DNA of 64,000 nucleotides from Malus domestica. Taxonomy: Eukaryota; Streptophyta; Magnoliopsida; Rosales; Rosaceae. This document shows positions 32,347 through 44,923 of the stretch, piece by piece. A model generated the notes under the pieces. That model ran no database searches. It was not told the origin of the DNA and saw only the letters and a list, made by a program, of their open reading frames with translations. Location of the stretch: the NCBI RefSeq assembly GCF_042453785.1, contig NC_091671.1, positions 11,416,001 through 11,480,000 of the forward strand, read 5' to 3'. Each line of letters begins with the position of its first letter. Position 1 is the stretch's first letter. The position numbers and the translations under genes were made by a program.

Positions 32347-34850
32347 TTTGTCATGATTTTAGGTTTGGTCATAATTAAATTTCTTTGAGTCTATATATAA
32401 AATGAACCAAGTGAATAAGATATTTTATAAAGTGAATAAACGGTTCGGTCTGGTTTTGAGGTTCTACCAAGATGAAAACCGAAATGGATATGAACGGATC
32501 GGTCCGGTTCTTGAACATTAGTTGATTTTTTTTTTTTTGTCAACATAGTTTTTTTCGGTTTATTATGTCGTTGTTTGATTCGGTTCCATGATTTTTATGT
32601 CCTCCTTTACAATTATATATAGAAATAAGGGCACGTATTTCATGACACTTCTTAGAGGTCAGGAGAGGTTGAAATGTAGGGCTGGTTCGGGATGGGATCT
32701 CGTACCGAAACCCAAAGCCCGATTCCCAACCCAATAATTTTCGGGACGGTATTTTACAACCCAAAACCGAACCGAAATTTGGGATTCCCAACCCAATAAT
32801 TTTCGGGACGGTATTTTACAACCCAAAACCGAACCGAAATTTCGGGATTCCCAAATTTCGAAATACTCAAAATTTTTTCGGGATTTCAGGACGTGTTCGG
32901 GATTTGTATAAACCTAGAAAATTCATACCAATTGCAGAAAATTTATACCAATTGCAGAAAATTCAAAATTGGTATAAACCCAGAAAAGCAGATGAGCAAA
33001 GAAAGCAGACTCCACCTATCTCCTTCCTCTTTTACCCCAAAAGCATCAGATGAATTATGGCCAAATTTAGTGGGCCATTGGCTGTTTTTGGTTCCCATCC
33101 GTCTCATGCTTTCAGTTCCCATTCAAAAAGCTAAGGAAAAAAAATGAAAGGGTGCATAACAAAAAGAAAAGCAAACTGAAAAAAAAAGTAAGGTAGATAC
33201 CTCCTCGGAGTTCCGCCGACGCTAAACTCGTCGTTCACTTCGTATACACCATTGCAGAAGCCCCAATTCAAAGCCCCATTTCGAAACCCTAACCCTAACC
33301 CGAAACCCTACACACAAAAACATAATTCGAAACCCCATTGCAAAAGCTCCAATTCGAACCCCCAAATCGAAATCCTAATCCTAACTCGAAACCTCACATA
33401 TAGAGAGAGAATCAGTGATAGTCTCAGAGAGAAAATCACAACAGAGAATCGTGAGAGAGAGGGTTGGTTGTGTGACTATGTGTGGTGGAGGGAGGGTGGA
33501 GGGTCAGAGACTGTGTGGTCGTGAGGCGTGGTGGTGGCCGAAGTAGAGAGAGTTTGTCAAAAGAATTCGAGTGAGATTGTGGGAGGGTGTGTTGGTCTAA
33601 TTCGAGAAGGAGAGACTTAGAGAGAGTTTGAGCGAAGAGGGGAGGGCTATCGAAATGAAATGAGACAGAGAGTGGGTAGGGCTGGAGACCCCTAACAAAG
33701 AATGGACGACCCAAATTGTTTTGAAACAATCCAATGGTTGCAAACTTGCAATTATTTTAAATATAATTATATATATATAATATTTTCGGGATTTTTGGGA
33801 TTCCCAAACTTAGAATGAGCAATCCCGAATCCCATACCAAATGATTTGGGATCAGTTCGGGATTTTTGGAATCGGTTCGGGAATTTTCGGTTTGGGATCG
33901 GGATTTTTTCGGTTTGGTTTGGGATTTTTGAGATTTTTTTCCAGCCCTACTGAAATGTCTCTGTTAGTCTTTCTAACCTTTGAAATGATGGAATGTTGTG
34001 ACAAAGCTACCAGTTGGTTAGTTTTTTTTTTTTTTCTTAACAAACGATATTATCTACACCAAGAGAGGGGCACAACGTGGGCAAAACCTCACAATGGGTT
34101 AGTCATATTAATGTGGTTCAAATTTAAGACATTATTATTTACAAATGAAGAGGAATGTCACTAAGCTGTAGTATTAAGTGGCAATTGAAAACGTTATTAG
34201 ATGCAAAAGTAAGAAGTACTGAGCGTGAAAGTTTTGCATGCTTAAAGCCGTGAAACAAGTCAACAATGACGAGCACCTGTATTCAACAATTGTCCATGTT
34301 TGAATTGTGTAAGTTACAAACTCCACCTTCGTTATTCACTTAAAATATATGTAGCACTAAGTCAGATGTCAAATTTACAAACTAATTAGGTAATTGTGCA
34401 CCAAAAATCTGAAGGCAAACTGAAAATTACAACAAACGATAAAATAATAAGGCGTCAAATTAAGCAAGATAGTACAAAACACGAACAATTAAGATCACCA
34501 TTGAGAAAAATCGAACCTGTATGACTAAGATAGTGGTTGAAAAAACTCAGATAGCTCCTTCAAACATGCATAGAAGCGTCTTTAGCCTTTCAAAATACAT
34601 CACAATAGCATATTATTGCTCAAATTTCTAACCCTAATGAAAAGTAAAATTTATAAACAAAGGAAATTACATCTTCCGAGAAAAAAAAAACGCGAATGTG
34701 CAATGGTTGAGGAAAGAAATGCAAAACCTGAACGGGCAAACAGAAACATTTGGTATTTCACTCTCTTTTTTTTTTCTCTTTCTTCTTTCTCTTCAAGCAA
34801 ACTTTCTTAACCATTTCTTAAAGTCTTACAATTGTAGGGTTTTGCACAAA
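32347..34850. repeat. RFL upstream flank without its gene (contains a hAT insertion)
   Basis: Matches 43290-44600 and 49300-51046, the upstream flanks of RFL copies 2 and 3. Shared landmarks include TTTGAGTCTATATATAAAAT, GTTCTACCAAGATGAAAACC, GAAAGTTTTGCATGC and CCTGTATGACTAAGATAGTG. The PPR coding region that should lie to its left is absent, replaced by the LTR fragment. The gap to the other copies is the hAT-like element at 32677-33949. Confidence 0.85.
32677..33949. mobile_element. hAT-like non-autonomous element with empty sites in paralogues
   Basis: 1273 bp beginning TAGGGCTGG and ending CCAGCCCTA, flanked by TTGAAATG (32669-32676) and CTGAAATG (33950-33957), a 7/8-bp match as expected for hAT. 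The paralogous sites near 43643 and 49843 read straight through (TTGAAATGTCTCTGT and CTGAAATGTCTCTGT), giving empty sites. The interior repeats GGTTCGGGAT and TTCGGGATTTTTGGG motifs near both ends. It also has a telomere-like CCCTAACCCTAACCC stretch near 33290. No transposase. Confidence 0.85.
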
Positions 34851-35071
34851 TGAATTGGACCCCATCCGGATCCTCTTTGAGGGGATTATTGGAATCCCCA
34901 TATTTTAGATATTCATCTTATATCGTGCAGTAAAAAATCATATGATTTTTTTATTTAAAATTAAACACCAATAGTATTTGACGAAAACTGGCTGCACGAT
35001 GTACGATGAACGGCTCGGATGTGAGGATCCCTAGGATCCCTACAAAGTGGATCCGAAGAGGATCCTTTTCC
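34851..35071. mobile_element. MITE with 9-bp target duplication (Mutator-type)
   Basis: 221 bp flanked by identical TTGCACAAA at 34842-34850 and 35072-35080. The paralogous empty site at about 44573 reads GGTTTTGCACAAAAAGAAAG without interruption. Terminal regions hold inverted GGATCCTCTT motifs, and the interior shares GTACGATGAACGG with the element at 7334-7544. Confidence 0.85.
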
Positions 35072-35139
35072 TTGCACAAAAAGAAAGAGGAGATGCTGAC
35101 GTTTGGTGATATATGTTAGAATCATGTGGGTGAAACTTC

Positions 35140-35275
35140 AAAAACAATATTGTTATTTTACCACATATTTGTACTATCTCTCTAATAGAGTTATGACTCA
35201 CATGCGATGACAGCCCATCGCTATTAGAGAGATGATTCAAATGTGCAAATAGGTGGTAAGTGTAGCATTACCTTT
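35140..35275. mobile_element. Short inverted-repeat element (MITE), copy 1
   Basis: Inverted halves: TTACCACATATTTG..ATCTCTCTAATAG on the left, and CTATTAGAGAGAT..CAAATAGGTGGTAA on the right. A second copy lies at 63040-63165 in the equivalent position. Confidence 0.65.
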
Positions 35276-35279
35276 AAAA

Positions 35280-36007
35280 AAAACAGCTAAAGTTGATTTG
35301 TGTGAAATTACATTGCGGCCCATACCTTTTATTTCTGTTCAGTTTTGATTAGTAGGTTAGAATGTTAATTTTATAAAATTTTAGTTCACGATCAAAGTTC
35401 TATTGATATGCAGTTTAACTAATTGGACATAAAAGCCTTCAAACAAAAAATTAAACTCTTGAAATTGAAAAACGTTGTATAGCCACTTAGTACTACGATT
35501 TAGTAGTATTTCCCTTCACTTGTAAATGAGAAGTCTTAGATTCAAGATTTGAAACACATTATTGCTAGTTCATTGTGAGGCTTAGCTCACTCCCCACCCG
35601 TTAAGTGCACATAATATCGTTTATTCAAAAAAAAAAAAAAAAAGGAAAGAAGAAGAGGTTAAACAAGCAGTTATCACGTTTAAACATGACTAGTTATTCA
35701 AGCTGTGCAAGGTTGGAATTCGGAACTAGTCCTGGACTCTTATCTCCGACCCGGATTGTCACTTAATATGCATATTTGTAGGATTCGTAAAGCAAGCAAA
35801 GGCAATCTCATGGATTGGTATTCGAGTCATAAATATGTCTACAAATTTCATACTAGTCCAGATACTCTGCTTCAGCAACAGATTTCATAATCTTAATTGA
35901 CTACCTGAACTGGACTTGACAGTGGAACAAATCCCTCCTCCAAAGTAGCATTCAAGGGAAGGATGCACCGAAACTTGTCAAAACTAAAAAGATGCAAATC
36001 AATTTCA
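35280..36007. repeat. RFL 3' flank, subfamily B (copy 2)
   Basis: Matches 52235-52729 plus 58270-58411, and 63165-64000. Landmarks: GTATAGCCACTTAGTACTAC, GACTAGTTATTCA, GGATTCGTAAAGCAAGC and CATGGATTGGTATTCGAGTC. It belongs to RFL copy 2 to its right. Confidence 0.8.
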
Positions 36008-39000
36008 TCATGGTCTTTCTATAAATGCCAACAAAGTGGTATCTACTCTATCTTTAGACAATAAATTAATGATCAACTCCGTAGTTGATGCATCTGCAGA
36101 AAAACCCCTATCCACCATTTCTTGAATAAGCCTCACTCATCTTGATGTCTCGTTGTTATTGATAAACCGTCAGATAATTGTGTTGTACGTCCAACCATTT
36201 GGAGAACAGCTTTTCTCTTCCATTTCTCTAAGCAAGTTTTCCGCTTCACATATTAGCCTTCCATTACAAAATCCACTAATAATTGTATTATACGTCCTGG
36301 CATTAGGTCGAATTTCTTTTGATGGTAAGTGACGAAAGAGATCCCACGCATATTCAACTTTTTCAGCTCTACACAAACCATCAATAAGAATATTATAAGT
36401 TACAATATCAAAATCCGACTTCTTTCCCTCCATTATCTCTTCCAACAATTCAACTGCCTTGGGAAATTGTTGGTTTTTACAAAGGCCATCCAGTAAAATA
36501 TTATAAGTTTGAATGTCTGGAAGTTGGCCCCAAGCTTGCAGTTGAGAGAACAAGTTCCATGCATCTTGTGTTCTCCCCATCTTGCAAAACCCATCAATAA
36601 GAGTGCTATAACTGTATTTGGAACAACTCTCTTACGAGACATTCCCAGAAAAAGCATATGGGCATCATCTATCCTTTTATGCTTACAATAGCCATTTATC
36701 AATATGTTATAACTACGAGCATTAACCACGCAACCTTTGCTAAGCATCACTTCAAAAACCATTTTCGCCTCATCTATTTCTCCTTTCAAACAGTAACCAT
36801 CTATGAGCGAATTGTATGTAATTGTATCGGGTGCTATATCCCATTGCGTCATCATTTTGACCACTCTCCTTGCTTCCTGGACCATCCCCTCTTTGCATAA
36901 TGTATCAACCAAGACATTGAAGGTGTGCACATTTGGAAAGATATGTTTACTCACCATTTCATTCAACAATCTTGTAGCTTCTTTCCAATTTCCTAATTTG
37001 CAAACTCCATGAATCAAAGAGGTATATGTAATGACATTTGGGGCAATACCCTTACTCGTCATTTCTGAGAAGAGCTTCAATGCATCAACAACTAGAATAT
37101 CCTTGCAAAGATTGTCGATGATCGTGTTGTAGACAATTACGTTAGGCATGCAAGTATTTTCTTCCATCTTCTTAAGCAATTGGATTACTGCACTATTGTT
37201 ACCTTTCATGCAAAGACCCTTAACTAATGTGCAGAAACCACATTCGACTTGCAATTACCACTCTCCAACATTTTATCAAAAAGTGTTGCAACCTCGACCT
37301 CTCTATTCTTAAGAAGAAAGTCGTTGATTAGAGTGGTGTAGGTCGTGACATCTGGCTCAAAACCTAATTTGAAGAAGTTACCCAAGACTGACAAACTAAA
37401 CTCCACTTCGTTGAGATGACAAAAGCAATTAATGATAATGGCTAGAGTATAAGCAATTGGACGAATTCCTGACACAACAATTTGGTTATTAATGGAGATG
37501 ATAGTCGAATAATGTTTCAACTTGGCAAGTTGAGTCAAGATTTGATTGAAAGGGATAACGGAAGGCAGATGACGCATTTGAAGCATCTCGTCGAACACAT
37601 TGAGAGCATCCTCAACATTACTGATTTTCACAAGCTGGTGTTGTTGAGTGTTTCTAGATTCGGTTGATTTAGAAGCTCGAGAGTGAAACAAAGCCAAGTA
37701 ATTGTTGAAGAAAACAATGACAGGAGAAGATTGAAGAATGTTAGTACCTTGGCTGAGTGGACAGCTATTAGTCCCTCTTTTGTGTTATTTTGTTATTTCC
37801 TTGAAAATATTGGTTGCATCCAATGGTAAAACAAGTAGTGATGTGTTTCCATCGTGAGCGTTCCCCCTTCTAGGGTTGTATATAAGCTCCCTTTCACCAT
37901 TTGGGAAATGAGGAATGAAAAATCAAGATGTTTTAGTTATTTCCTTTCATGTTTTCTTTACATTCTGCATTGTTGTTTTCCTTGTCCTTATCATCTGGTA
38001 TCAACAACGGGTTGCTGTCATCCATGTGCAAAACCAAGGCCTCTATGGTGGTGGCCGACGTCACGGACGCCGAGCTTGAGTTGGAGTACCAGCAACACCA
38101 GATCTTGGAGCTACTCAATGGGTTCCATGACTCGGTCTCTCTGCTTGCTACTCTTCATGAGTCCTTCCAGAAAAATCTCACGGACATTCAAGCCTCATTG
38201 GCTAATATTAGCCTTGTCCAGACCCATTTGATGGAATAGATTCGCACTTCCAAGCAACAACAACCATCTACAAATCCAATTCCCCAGATCCCGATTGGGT
38301 CCTAGCAGATTCCCTTGGGTTCCTCTTTTACCCCTCTTCCCTAACCCTCTAATCTCACCTCTTTTGTGGTTCCTCCTCCAACGTAGGGTACCCATTTCAA
38401 CCATTTCCCCTCTATCCCATACTTCCTACCCCCCAGCCGCTTACCCACATTTGCTCTCTTTCCCTTCCATTACTGCCACCACCCTTCGTCTCGACCTCCC
38501 ACCTACTTCCTTTCCCCTGCACCAACTCCCTCCCTTCACCCCGGATCACTGCCTGCCACACCCGCTCATAAACACATGAAGATCGAGCTTTCACGGTTCT
38601 CCAGTGACGATCCATATAGCTGGTTAGCCCTCACCGAGGAGTACATAGACTATCACTGCATCGAAACCGCTCATCGGGTCACCATTGCAGGGCTCTATTT
38701 CACAGGCGATGCTGCTCTTTGGTTCAAATGGTACAAACTTCACATTGGATTTAGAATTTTGGCCACTTTTACCGAGTCTCTTTTCCAACGATTTTGGTCG
38801 AGGGACCAATTGGACTTCAACGTGTCTTTTTCCTATGTTTTACAAAAGGGTTCGCTGGAGAACTACATCAATGACTTCATCCGTCTATCATGTCGGGCCT
38901 AAGGCTGGACCAATCAACAACTTTTAAGGGTTCTCATTGGTGGGCTCAAAATGGAACTTCAAGACGACATCGTAGCCCAATGGCCTCGCTCTTTGTCTCG

Positions 39001-42000
39001 AGCCATAGAACTTGCCCGCATCTATGACAATAAACATAATCGACGCCGTGGTCCTTTTCGTCCATTTTTTGCTTGCCCCTCTTTTACATAACTGAGTTCC
39101 TCGTCCTCTTCCCCTCTTCCACCACCCAAACCTGCTTCACCCTTTTCAGCGATGCTTCCCTTACGCCTCTCCCCAGCGGAAGTCCATGAACGCCGCTCAA
39201 GCGGCCAGTTCCTTTACTGCCCAGAAAAGTACTACCCCGGCCATTCATGTGCAACGCCACATCTACTCTTACTTGACGCTACTGCAATCTTTGAAGCTGC
39301 ATCCTAGACACCGGCCGATGAACCACCACCAGCTCCAGACCAGTGCCCTTTGGAAGACCCTACCCCATCATCCTCAATGCTTTGACGTCCCCTAAACGGA
39401 CCCGTAGGCGTGCTATACGCCTCATTGGCCATATTAGGAATCTATCAATTCAGGTGTTCGTCGACTCCGGGGCTGACCTCAACTTCCTCAACCCTTCAGT
39501 TGCCACTCGTCTTAGCCTTTGCATTGACCACTCTTTTATCGAGCCCAGCACAGTGTTGAACAGCTGCCTCTGTTATACCAAAAGCCTTGCTCTCAATGTC
39601 ATAGTCAACTTACAAGATTACTTATTTTCCTCGAACATACGCCTCTTATCCATGATAAGGTGTGACCTCGTTCTTGGGGCCGAATGGTTAGAGACCTTAG
39701 GCTACATTGGCTGGCATTTCAAGAATAAAATTATGGAATTCCAAGTCCATGGCCATAACCATCGCTTAGTGGGGCTGTGTTCCCAAGACCCTGCACCTTC
39801 TCCAGTCTCTTCACGGGTCGATCTCAGCACCCTGGTTGCATCGCTGATGCAGGCTCCTTCACACTCTGAGGGTGCTTCTCCAACACCCCTACCACTTGAG
39901 CCAATTCTTAGCTCCTACTTGGATCTCTTCGAGCTCCCAACGGGTCTCCCTCCTCCACGACCCACTGACCATTGGATTACTTTGTTGCCCGGAACCCAAC
40001 CGGTTAATGTTCGGCCATATCGCTATACCATGCTCAAAAAGCCGAAATAGAACGTCAAGTGGTAGAGATGCTCAAGGCCGACCTCATCTACCCTAGTACG
40101 AGTCCTTTCTTTTCTCCTGCTCTTTTGGTCCACAAAGCCGATGGTTGTTGGCAGTTTTGTGTTGATTACTGGGCCCTTAATTTGGTCACGATCAAGTTCC
40201 CCTTTCCTATCCCAATCATCGACGAACTATTAGATGAACTCAATCTTCTCAAAACTGGACCTCCGTTTCGGTTTTCACCAGATCAGGATGCATGTGCCGA
40301 ACATTCCCAAAACCGCATTCCGCATGCATGAATGCCACTTTGAATTTTTTTGAGATGCTCTTTGGGCTGTGCAATGCCCCATCTTCCTTTCAGGCCTTAA
40401 TAAACTCTGTATTCAAGCCTTTTTTACGAAAGTTTGTCTTGGTTTTCTTTGACGATATTTTCGTCTTCAGTCCAAACATGCAGACCCATCTCTCACACTT
40501 GGTTTCTGTCTTCGAGGTTCTCTATGCTCATGCCTTGAAGGTTAAAGCCTCTAAGTGTTCTTTCGGCCAACAAACAATGGCTTACCTTGGGCATATCATA
40601 TCAGTTGCTGGCGTGGCAGTGGACTCTTAAAAGGTGCAATGCATTTTGGATTGGCCACAGCCTCGCACCATCAAAGGCTTACAGGGCTTTCTGGGATTAG
40701 CGGGTTACTACCATAAATTTGTCCGTGATTTCGGCTTACTTGTTCTCCCCTTGACAGAGCTCCTCAAAAAATAAGTTCCATTAGTCTCCAACGGCAGACA
40801 CGGCCTTTACAACCCTCAAGAATGCCCTTACCTCTACCCGGGTCTTAGCTCTTCCGGACTTCAACCAACCATTCATTATCGAATGCGATGCGTCCAAGAC
40901 AGGCATCGGGGCTGTTCTCTCCCAAAACAATCACCCAATTGCCTTCCTAAGCAAATCTTTGGCAAACAAACACAAAACTTTATCAATTTATGATAAAGAG
41001 ATTATGGCCATTGTGATTGCCGTACAAAAGTGGCGCATTTACTTGCTCGAGCACCCCTTCCAAATTCTTACAGACCATCAAACCTTGAAGTACTTAATTA
41101 GCGGATCATAACATTAACTCAACAAAAATGGCTTCTCAAGTTACTGAGCTACAACTATACACTTGACTACCGGCCAGGTTCTTCAAACACAGCTATAGAT
41201 GCTCTGTCCCGAAACACTAGTGCTTGGCCCTTATGGGTCTTTCCCAACCTATATTTGATAGTATCTCAGAGATCCAGGCAGAATATGCTACTGATCTGGA
41301 AGCCTCCACTATTATCCAACAATTCCACAACCACCAGCCCACACGCCCTCACTTTTCCCTTCGGGGTGACCTTTTCTACTATTGCGACGGTATTTTTGTG
41401 GTGGCTACTTCTCCATGGCGCAACCGAATTTTACAAGAATTTCACTCCTCCCTCATGGCAGGATACTCTGGCTTCCTACGAACCTATAAACGGGTTCGTC
41501 GAAACTTTAATTGGCCAAGTTTAAAAAAGGCAGTCAAGTCCTTCGTCTCCACTTACGATACTTGCCAACGCACAAATTATGAAGCCATCAAACCACCGGG
41601 CCAACTCCAGCCTTTGCCCATTCCTTCACAAATCTGGACGGACATCGTGATGGATTTCATTGACAGCATCCCGCATTCTCACGGCCGTAATGCCATATTT
41701 GTCGTTGTCGATCGTCTCTCCAAATATGCACACTTTATTTCCATCAAACACCCCTACTATACAGCTAAGGTGGCCGACATATTCCTCCAGGAAGTGTTTC
41801 GCTTACACGACATGCTTGCCACAATTGTTAACAACCGAGATCTCGTTTTCATCAGTAACTTATGGGAGTCATTCTTCAAGCTTAACAGCTCTCAACTCTG
41901 CCGTAGCTCCGCTTACCACCCCCAATCCGATGGCCAAATTGAGGTATTAAACCGCATTCTAGAACACTACTTGCACAGCTTTATGGGGGACACACCCACC

Positions 42001-43067
42001 TCCTGGGTCAACTGGCTACTGTGGGCAAAATGGTGGTATAACACCACATATCACTTGGCTACCCAACTCACCCCCTTTGAAGCTGTCTACGGGTAACCTT
42101 CGCCAAGGGTCTCCTCTTATTTGCCCGGCTCCTCCTCTGTCCACCTTGTGGATACCAAACTACGGGACTGAGATGCTTTACTTCGTCTCCTTCGAGAAAA
42201 CTTACAGCTTGCTCAAGATCGTATGCGCCACCATGCCAACAAAAAACGTTCTGAGCGCGAGTTTCAGGTAGGTGATTGGGTTTTCCTTCGACTCCAACCA
42301 TACCGACAGTCATCTGTCCACCACAACAACTGCCCCAAATTGGCTCCCCGATTCTATGGCCCCTACAGGATTATTGCTCGTGTCGGTAAAGTCACCTACA
42401 CTTTGGACTTACCACCGAACTCCCGCATTCACCCCACCTTCCATGTCTCTCTCTTTAAACCAAAGCTCGGGTCTACTGTGGTTGCTTCATCTATGCTCCC
42501 ACCTATCTCGGATACCGATCTGGTGGCTTGGACGCCAGAAACAATACTGCAGCGTGGCATCTTCAAATGTTGCAACCATGCTATCACACGATGGCTTATC
42601 CAATGGGCGGGCCTACCAGAACATGATGCTACGTGGGAGGACGCAGACACCATCCTCGACCGCTTCCCCGACTTCCCCGCTTGAGGACAAGCTTGTTCTT
42701 AAGGGGCAAGACTTGTTAGGACCCTGGCTAAGTGGACAATTGTTAGTCACTCTTTTGTGTTCTTTTGTCATTTCCTTGAAAATGTTGGATGCATCCAACA
42801 GTAGAACAAGTAGTGATGTGTTTCCATCGTGAGCGTTCCCCCTTCTAGGGTTGTATATACGCTCCCTTTCACCATTTGGGAAAGGAGGAATGAAAACTCA
42901 AGATGTTTTAGTTATTTCATTTCATGTTTTCTTTACATTATGCACTGTTGCATTCCTTGTTCCTATCAAAGAAGGCAAGGCAGCATACCTCTAGTGCTGC
43001 TACTTCCATAACCAACCTTCAAAGAAGAAGAAGAAGCAGCAATCGTTGCCCGCATCATCTTCAGCAT
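36008..43067 (-). pseudogene. RFL-type P-class PPR, copy 2 (split by a Gypsy element)
   Basis: The N-terminal part, starting at ATG 43067 (MLKMMRATIAASSSSLKVGY), lies at 43067-42974. The rest lies at 37738-36008, on the other side of the LTR element at 37739-42968. Beyond the insertion, a 4-bp loss near 37230 and another near 36615 shift the frame, and a CGA to TGA change near 36170 stops it. Long blocks stay open: 37697-37224, 37254-36433 and 36580-36170. P-class motifs are clear throughout (for example VITYTSLIHGVCKLGNWKEA). The order of events cannot be read, but any one of them would have killed the gene. Confidence 0.92.
37739..42968 (+). mobile_element. Ty3/Gypsy chromovirus-like LTR retrotransposon
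   Basis: 5230 bp, both ends defined. LTRs of 255 bp at 37739-37993 and 42714-42968 begin TG and end CA. A perfect 5-bp target duplication AAGAA lies at 37734-37738 and 42969-42973. Order of parts: gag-like region near 38.6-38.9 kb, protease (VFVDSGADLNFL) near 39.4-39.6 kb, reverse transcriptase near 40.0-40.6 kb, RNase H near 40.8-41.2 kb, integrase near 41.2-42.1 kb, then a C-terminal chromodomain near 42.5-42.7 kb (WLIQWAGLPEHDATWED). Structurally complete but coding-dead, with roughly six to ten breaks. By hand count the LTRs differ at about 24 of 255 sites (~9%), so it is a few million years old if plant rates apply. Confidence 0.93.
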
Positions 43068-43083
43068 CTATAAGCCAGCGAGT

Positions 43084-44599
43084 TGAGAGTTGCTCACAAA
43101 TCAAAGAATTGTTGTAGCACTGTTTGTGAGAGTTCAAGAGCATGAATTTCATGTTTTTTTTCTAGTTTTAGGTCATCTTCAACATTTGCGTTAAAACTTA
43201 AAATCTAGGTTTTGAACCCCCTCTTTTAGATCATCGACGATAAGAAATGACATTATTATGATTTTAACAAATGAGCAAAGCAGGTGAAAGCATTATCATG
43301 ATTTTAGGCTTGGACTAAATTAAATTTCTTTGAGTCTATATATAAAATGAGCCAAGTGAATAAGATATTTAAAAAAATAAATAAACGATTCGGTCTGGTT
43401 ATGAGGTTCTACCAAGATGAAAACCGAAATGGATATGAACGGTTCGGTCAGGCGTAAGTTGATTTTTTTTTTTTGGTCAACATTGTTTTTTCCGGTTTAT
43501 TATGTCGTTGTCAATTCGGTTCCATGATTTTTATGTCCACTCCTACAATTATATATAGAAATAAGAGCCTGTATTTTATATGACACGTTTTGGATTCAAT
43601 TCTTGGCACTAGTGAATCATATGATAATGGTCAGGAGAGATTGAAATGTCTCTGTAAGTCTTTTCAGCCTCCGAAATGATGGATTGTCGTGACAAAGCCA
43701 TCAACTAGTTAGGTTTTTTTTTTTTTTTTTAACATACTACATTAAAATTGAACAACTCTTTTTTATAACAAACGATATTATCTACACCAAGAGGGGTGAG
43801 TGGTCAAAGTCTCACAATAGGTTAGTCATATTAATGTGTTTCAAATCTAAGACATCTCATTTATAAGAAAAAATGAATATCACTAGGCCGTGGATTAAAT
43901 GGCAATTGAAGACGTTATTAGATGCAAAAGTGAGAAGTACTGAGCATGAAAGTTTTGCATGCTTAAAGTCGTGAAACAAGTCAGCAATGAAGAGCACCTG
44001 TATTCAACAACTTTCCATGTCTAAATTGTGTGAGTTACAAACTTCACCTTCGTTCTTCACTTAAAATACATATAGCACCAAGTCAGGTGTCAAATTTACA
44101 AACTAATTAGGTAATTGTGCACCAAAAATCTGAAGGCAAACTGAAAATTACAATAAAACGATAATATAATAAGGCGTCAAGTTAAGCAAAATAGTACAAA
44201 ACATGAACAATTAAGATTACCAATGAGAAAAACCGAACCTGTATGACTAAGATAGTGGTTGATAAACTCAAATTTTCCCTTCAAACATGCATAGAAGCGT
44301 CTTTAGCCTTTCAAAATACATCACAATAGCATATTATTGCTCAAATTTCTAACCCTAATGAAAAGTAAAATTAATAAACAAAGGAAATTGCAGCTTACAA
44401 GAAAAAAATAAACGCGAATGTGCAATGGTTGAGGAAAGAAATGCAAAACCTGAACGGGCAAATGGAAACATTTGGTATTTCACAAACTCTCTCTCATTTT
44501 TTCTCTTCTTCCTCTTCCAGCGAACTTTCTTATAATTGTATGTAACCATTTCTTAAAGTCTTACAATTGTAGGGTTTTGCACAAAAAGAAAGAGGAGAT
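43084..44599. repeat. RFL upstream flank (copy 2)
   Basis: Includes the leader-like segment GTTTGTGAGAGTTCAAGAGCATGAATTTCATG and the block shared with 32347-34850 and 49020-51046. No gene seen in it. Confidence 0.85.
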
Positions 44600-44900
44600 G
44601 CTGACGTTTGGTGGGTTGCTCTTATTAATTTTTTTTAGGTAAATTACATTTTACCCCATCATGTTTGTGGTTAATTGTAACCTTATACAACATTTTTAAA
44701 ACATTTCAATCACATACATTTGCTTATTATTTCATTTCAATTTCATACATCTGCTAGTCAATCTGCTAAATTTGACCGTTAAATGATAATGTATCAACTG
44801 TGGATCCCACATTTTTCTAATCTATTTTTTAAACCTATATGGGTACATCTTTTTCATTGATTTGAAAATGTATCCATGCTAAGTTATTCGAAGAAATCTA
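44600..44900. repeat. Fragment of the tRNA-Ser repeat unit (no tRNA)
   Basis: Matches the first ~300 bp of the array unit, and most closely 51047-51345: GACGTTTGGTGGGTTGC, TAAATTACATTTTACCCC, TTTGACCGTTAAATGATAAT. It is cut off after GTTATTCGAAGAAAT, before the tRNA gene. Confidence 0.88.
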
Positions 44901-44923
44901 TTTTCCTAGGGTCGGGTGATGCA

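Noticed and set aside
38576-42684. Open frames inside the LTR element as host genes (protease, integrase, chromodomain).
   Set aside because: All lie between matching LTRs and follow Gypsy order; they are parts of a dead element.
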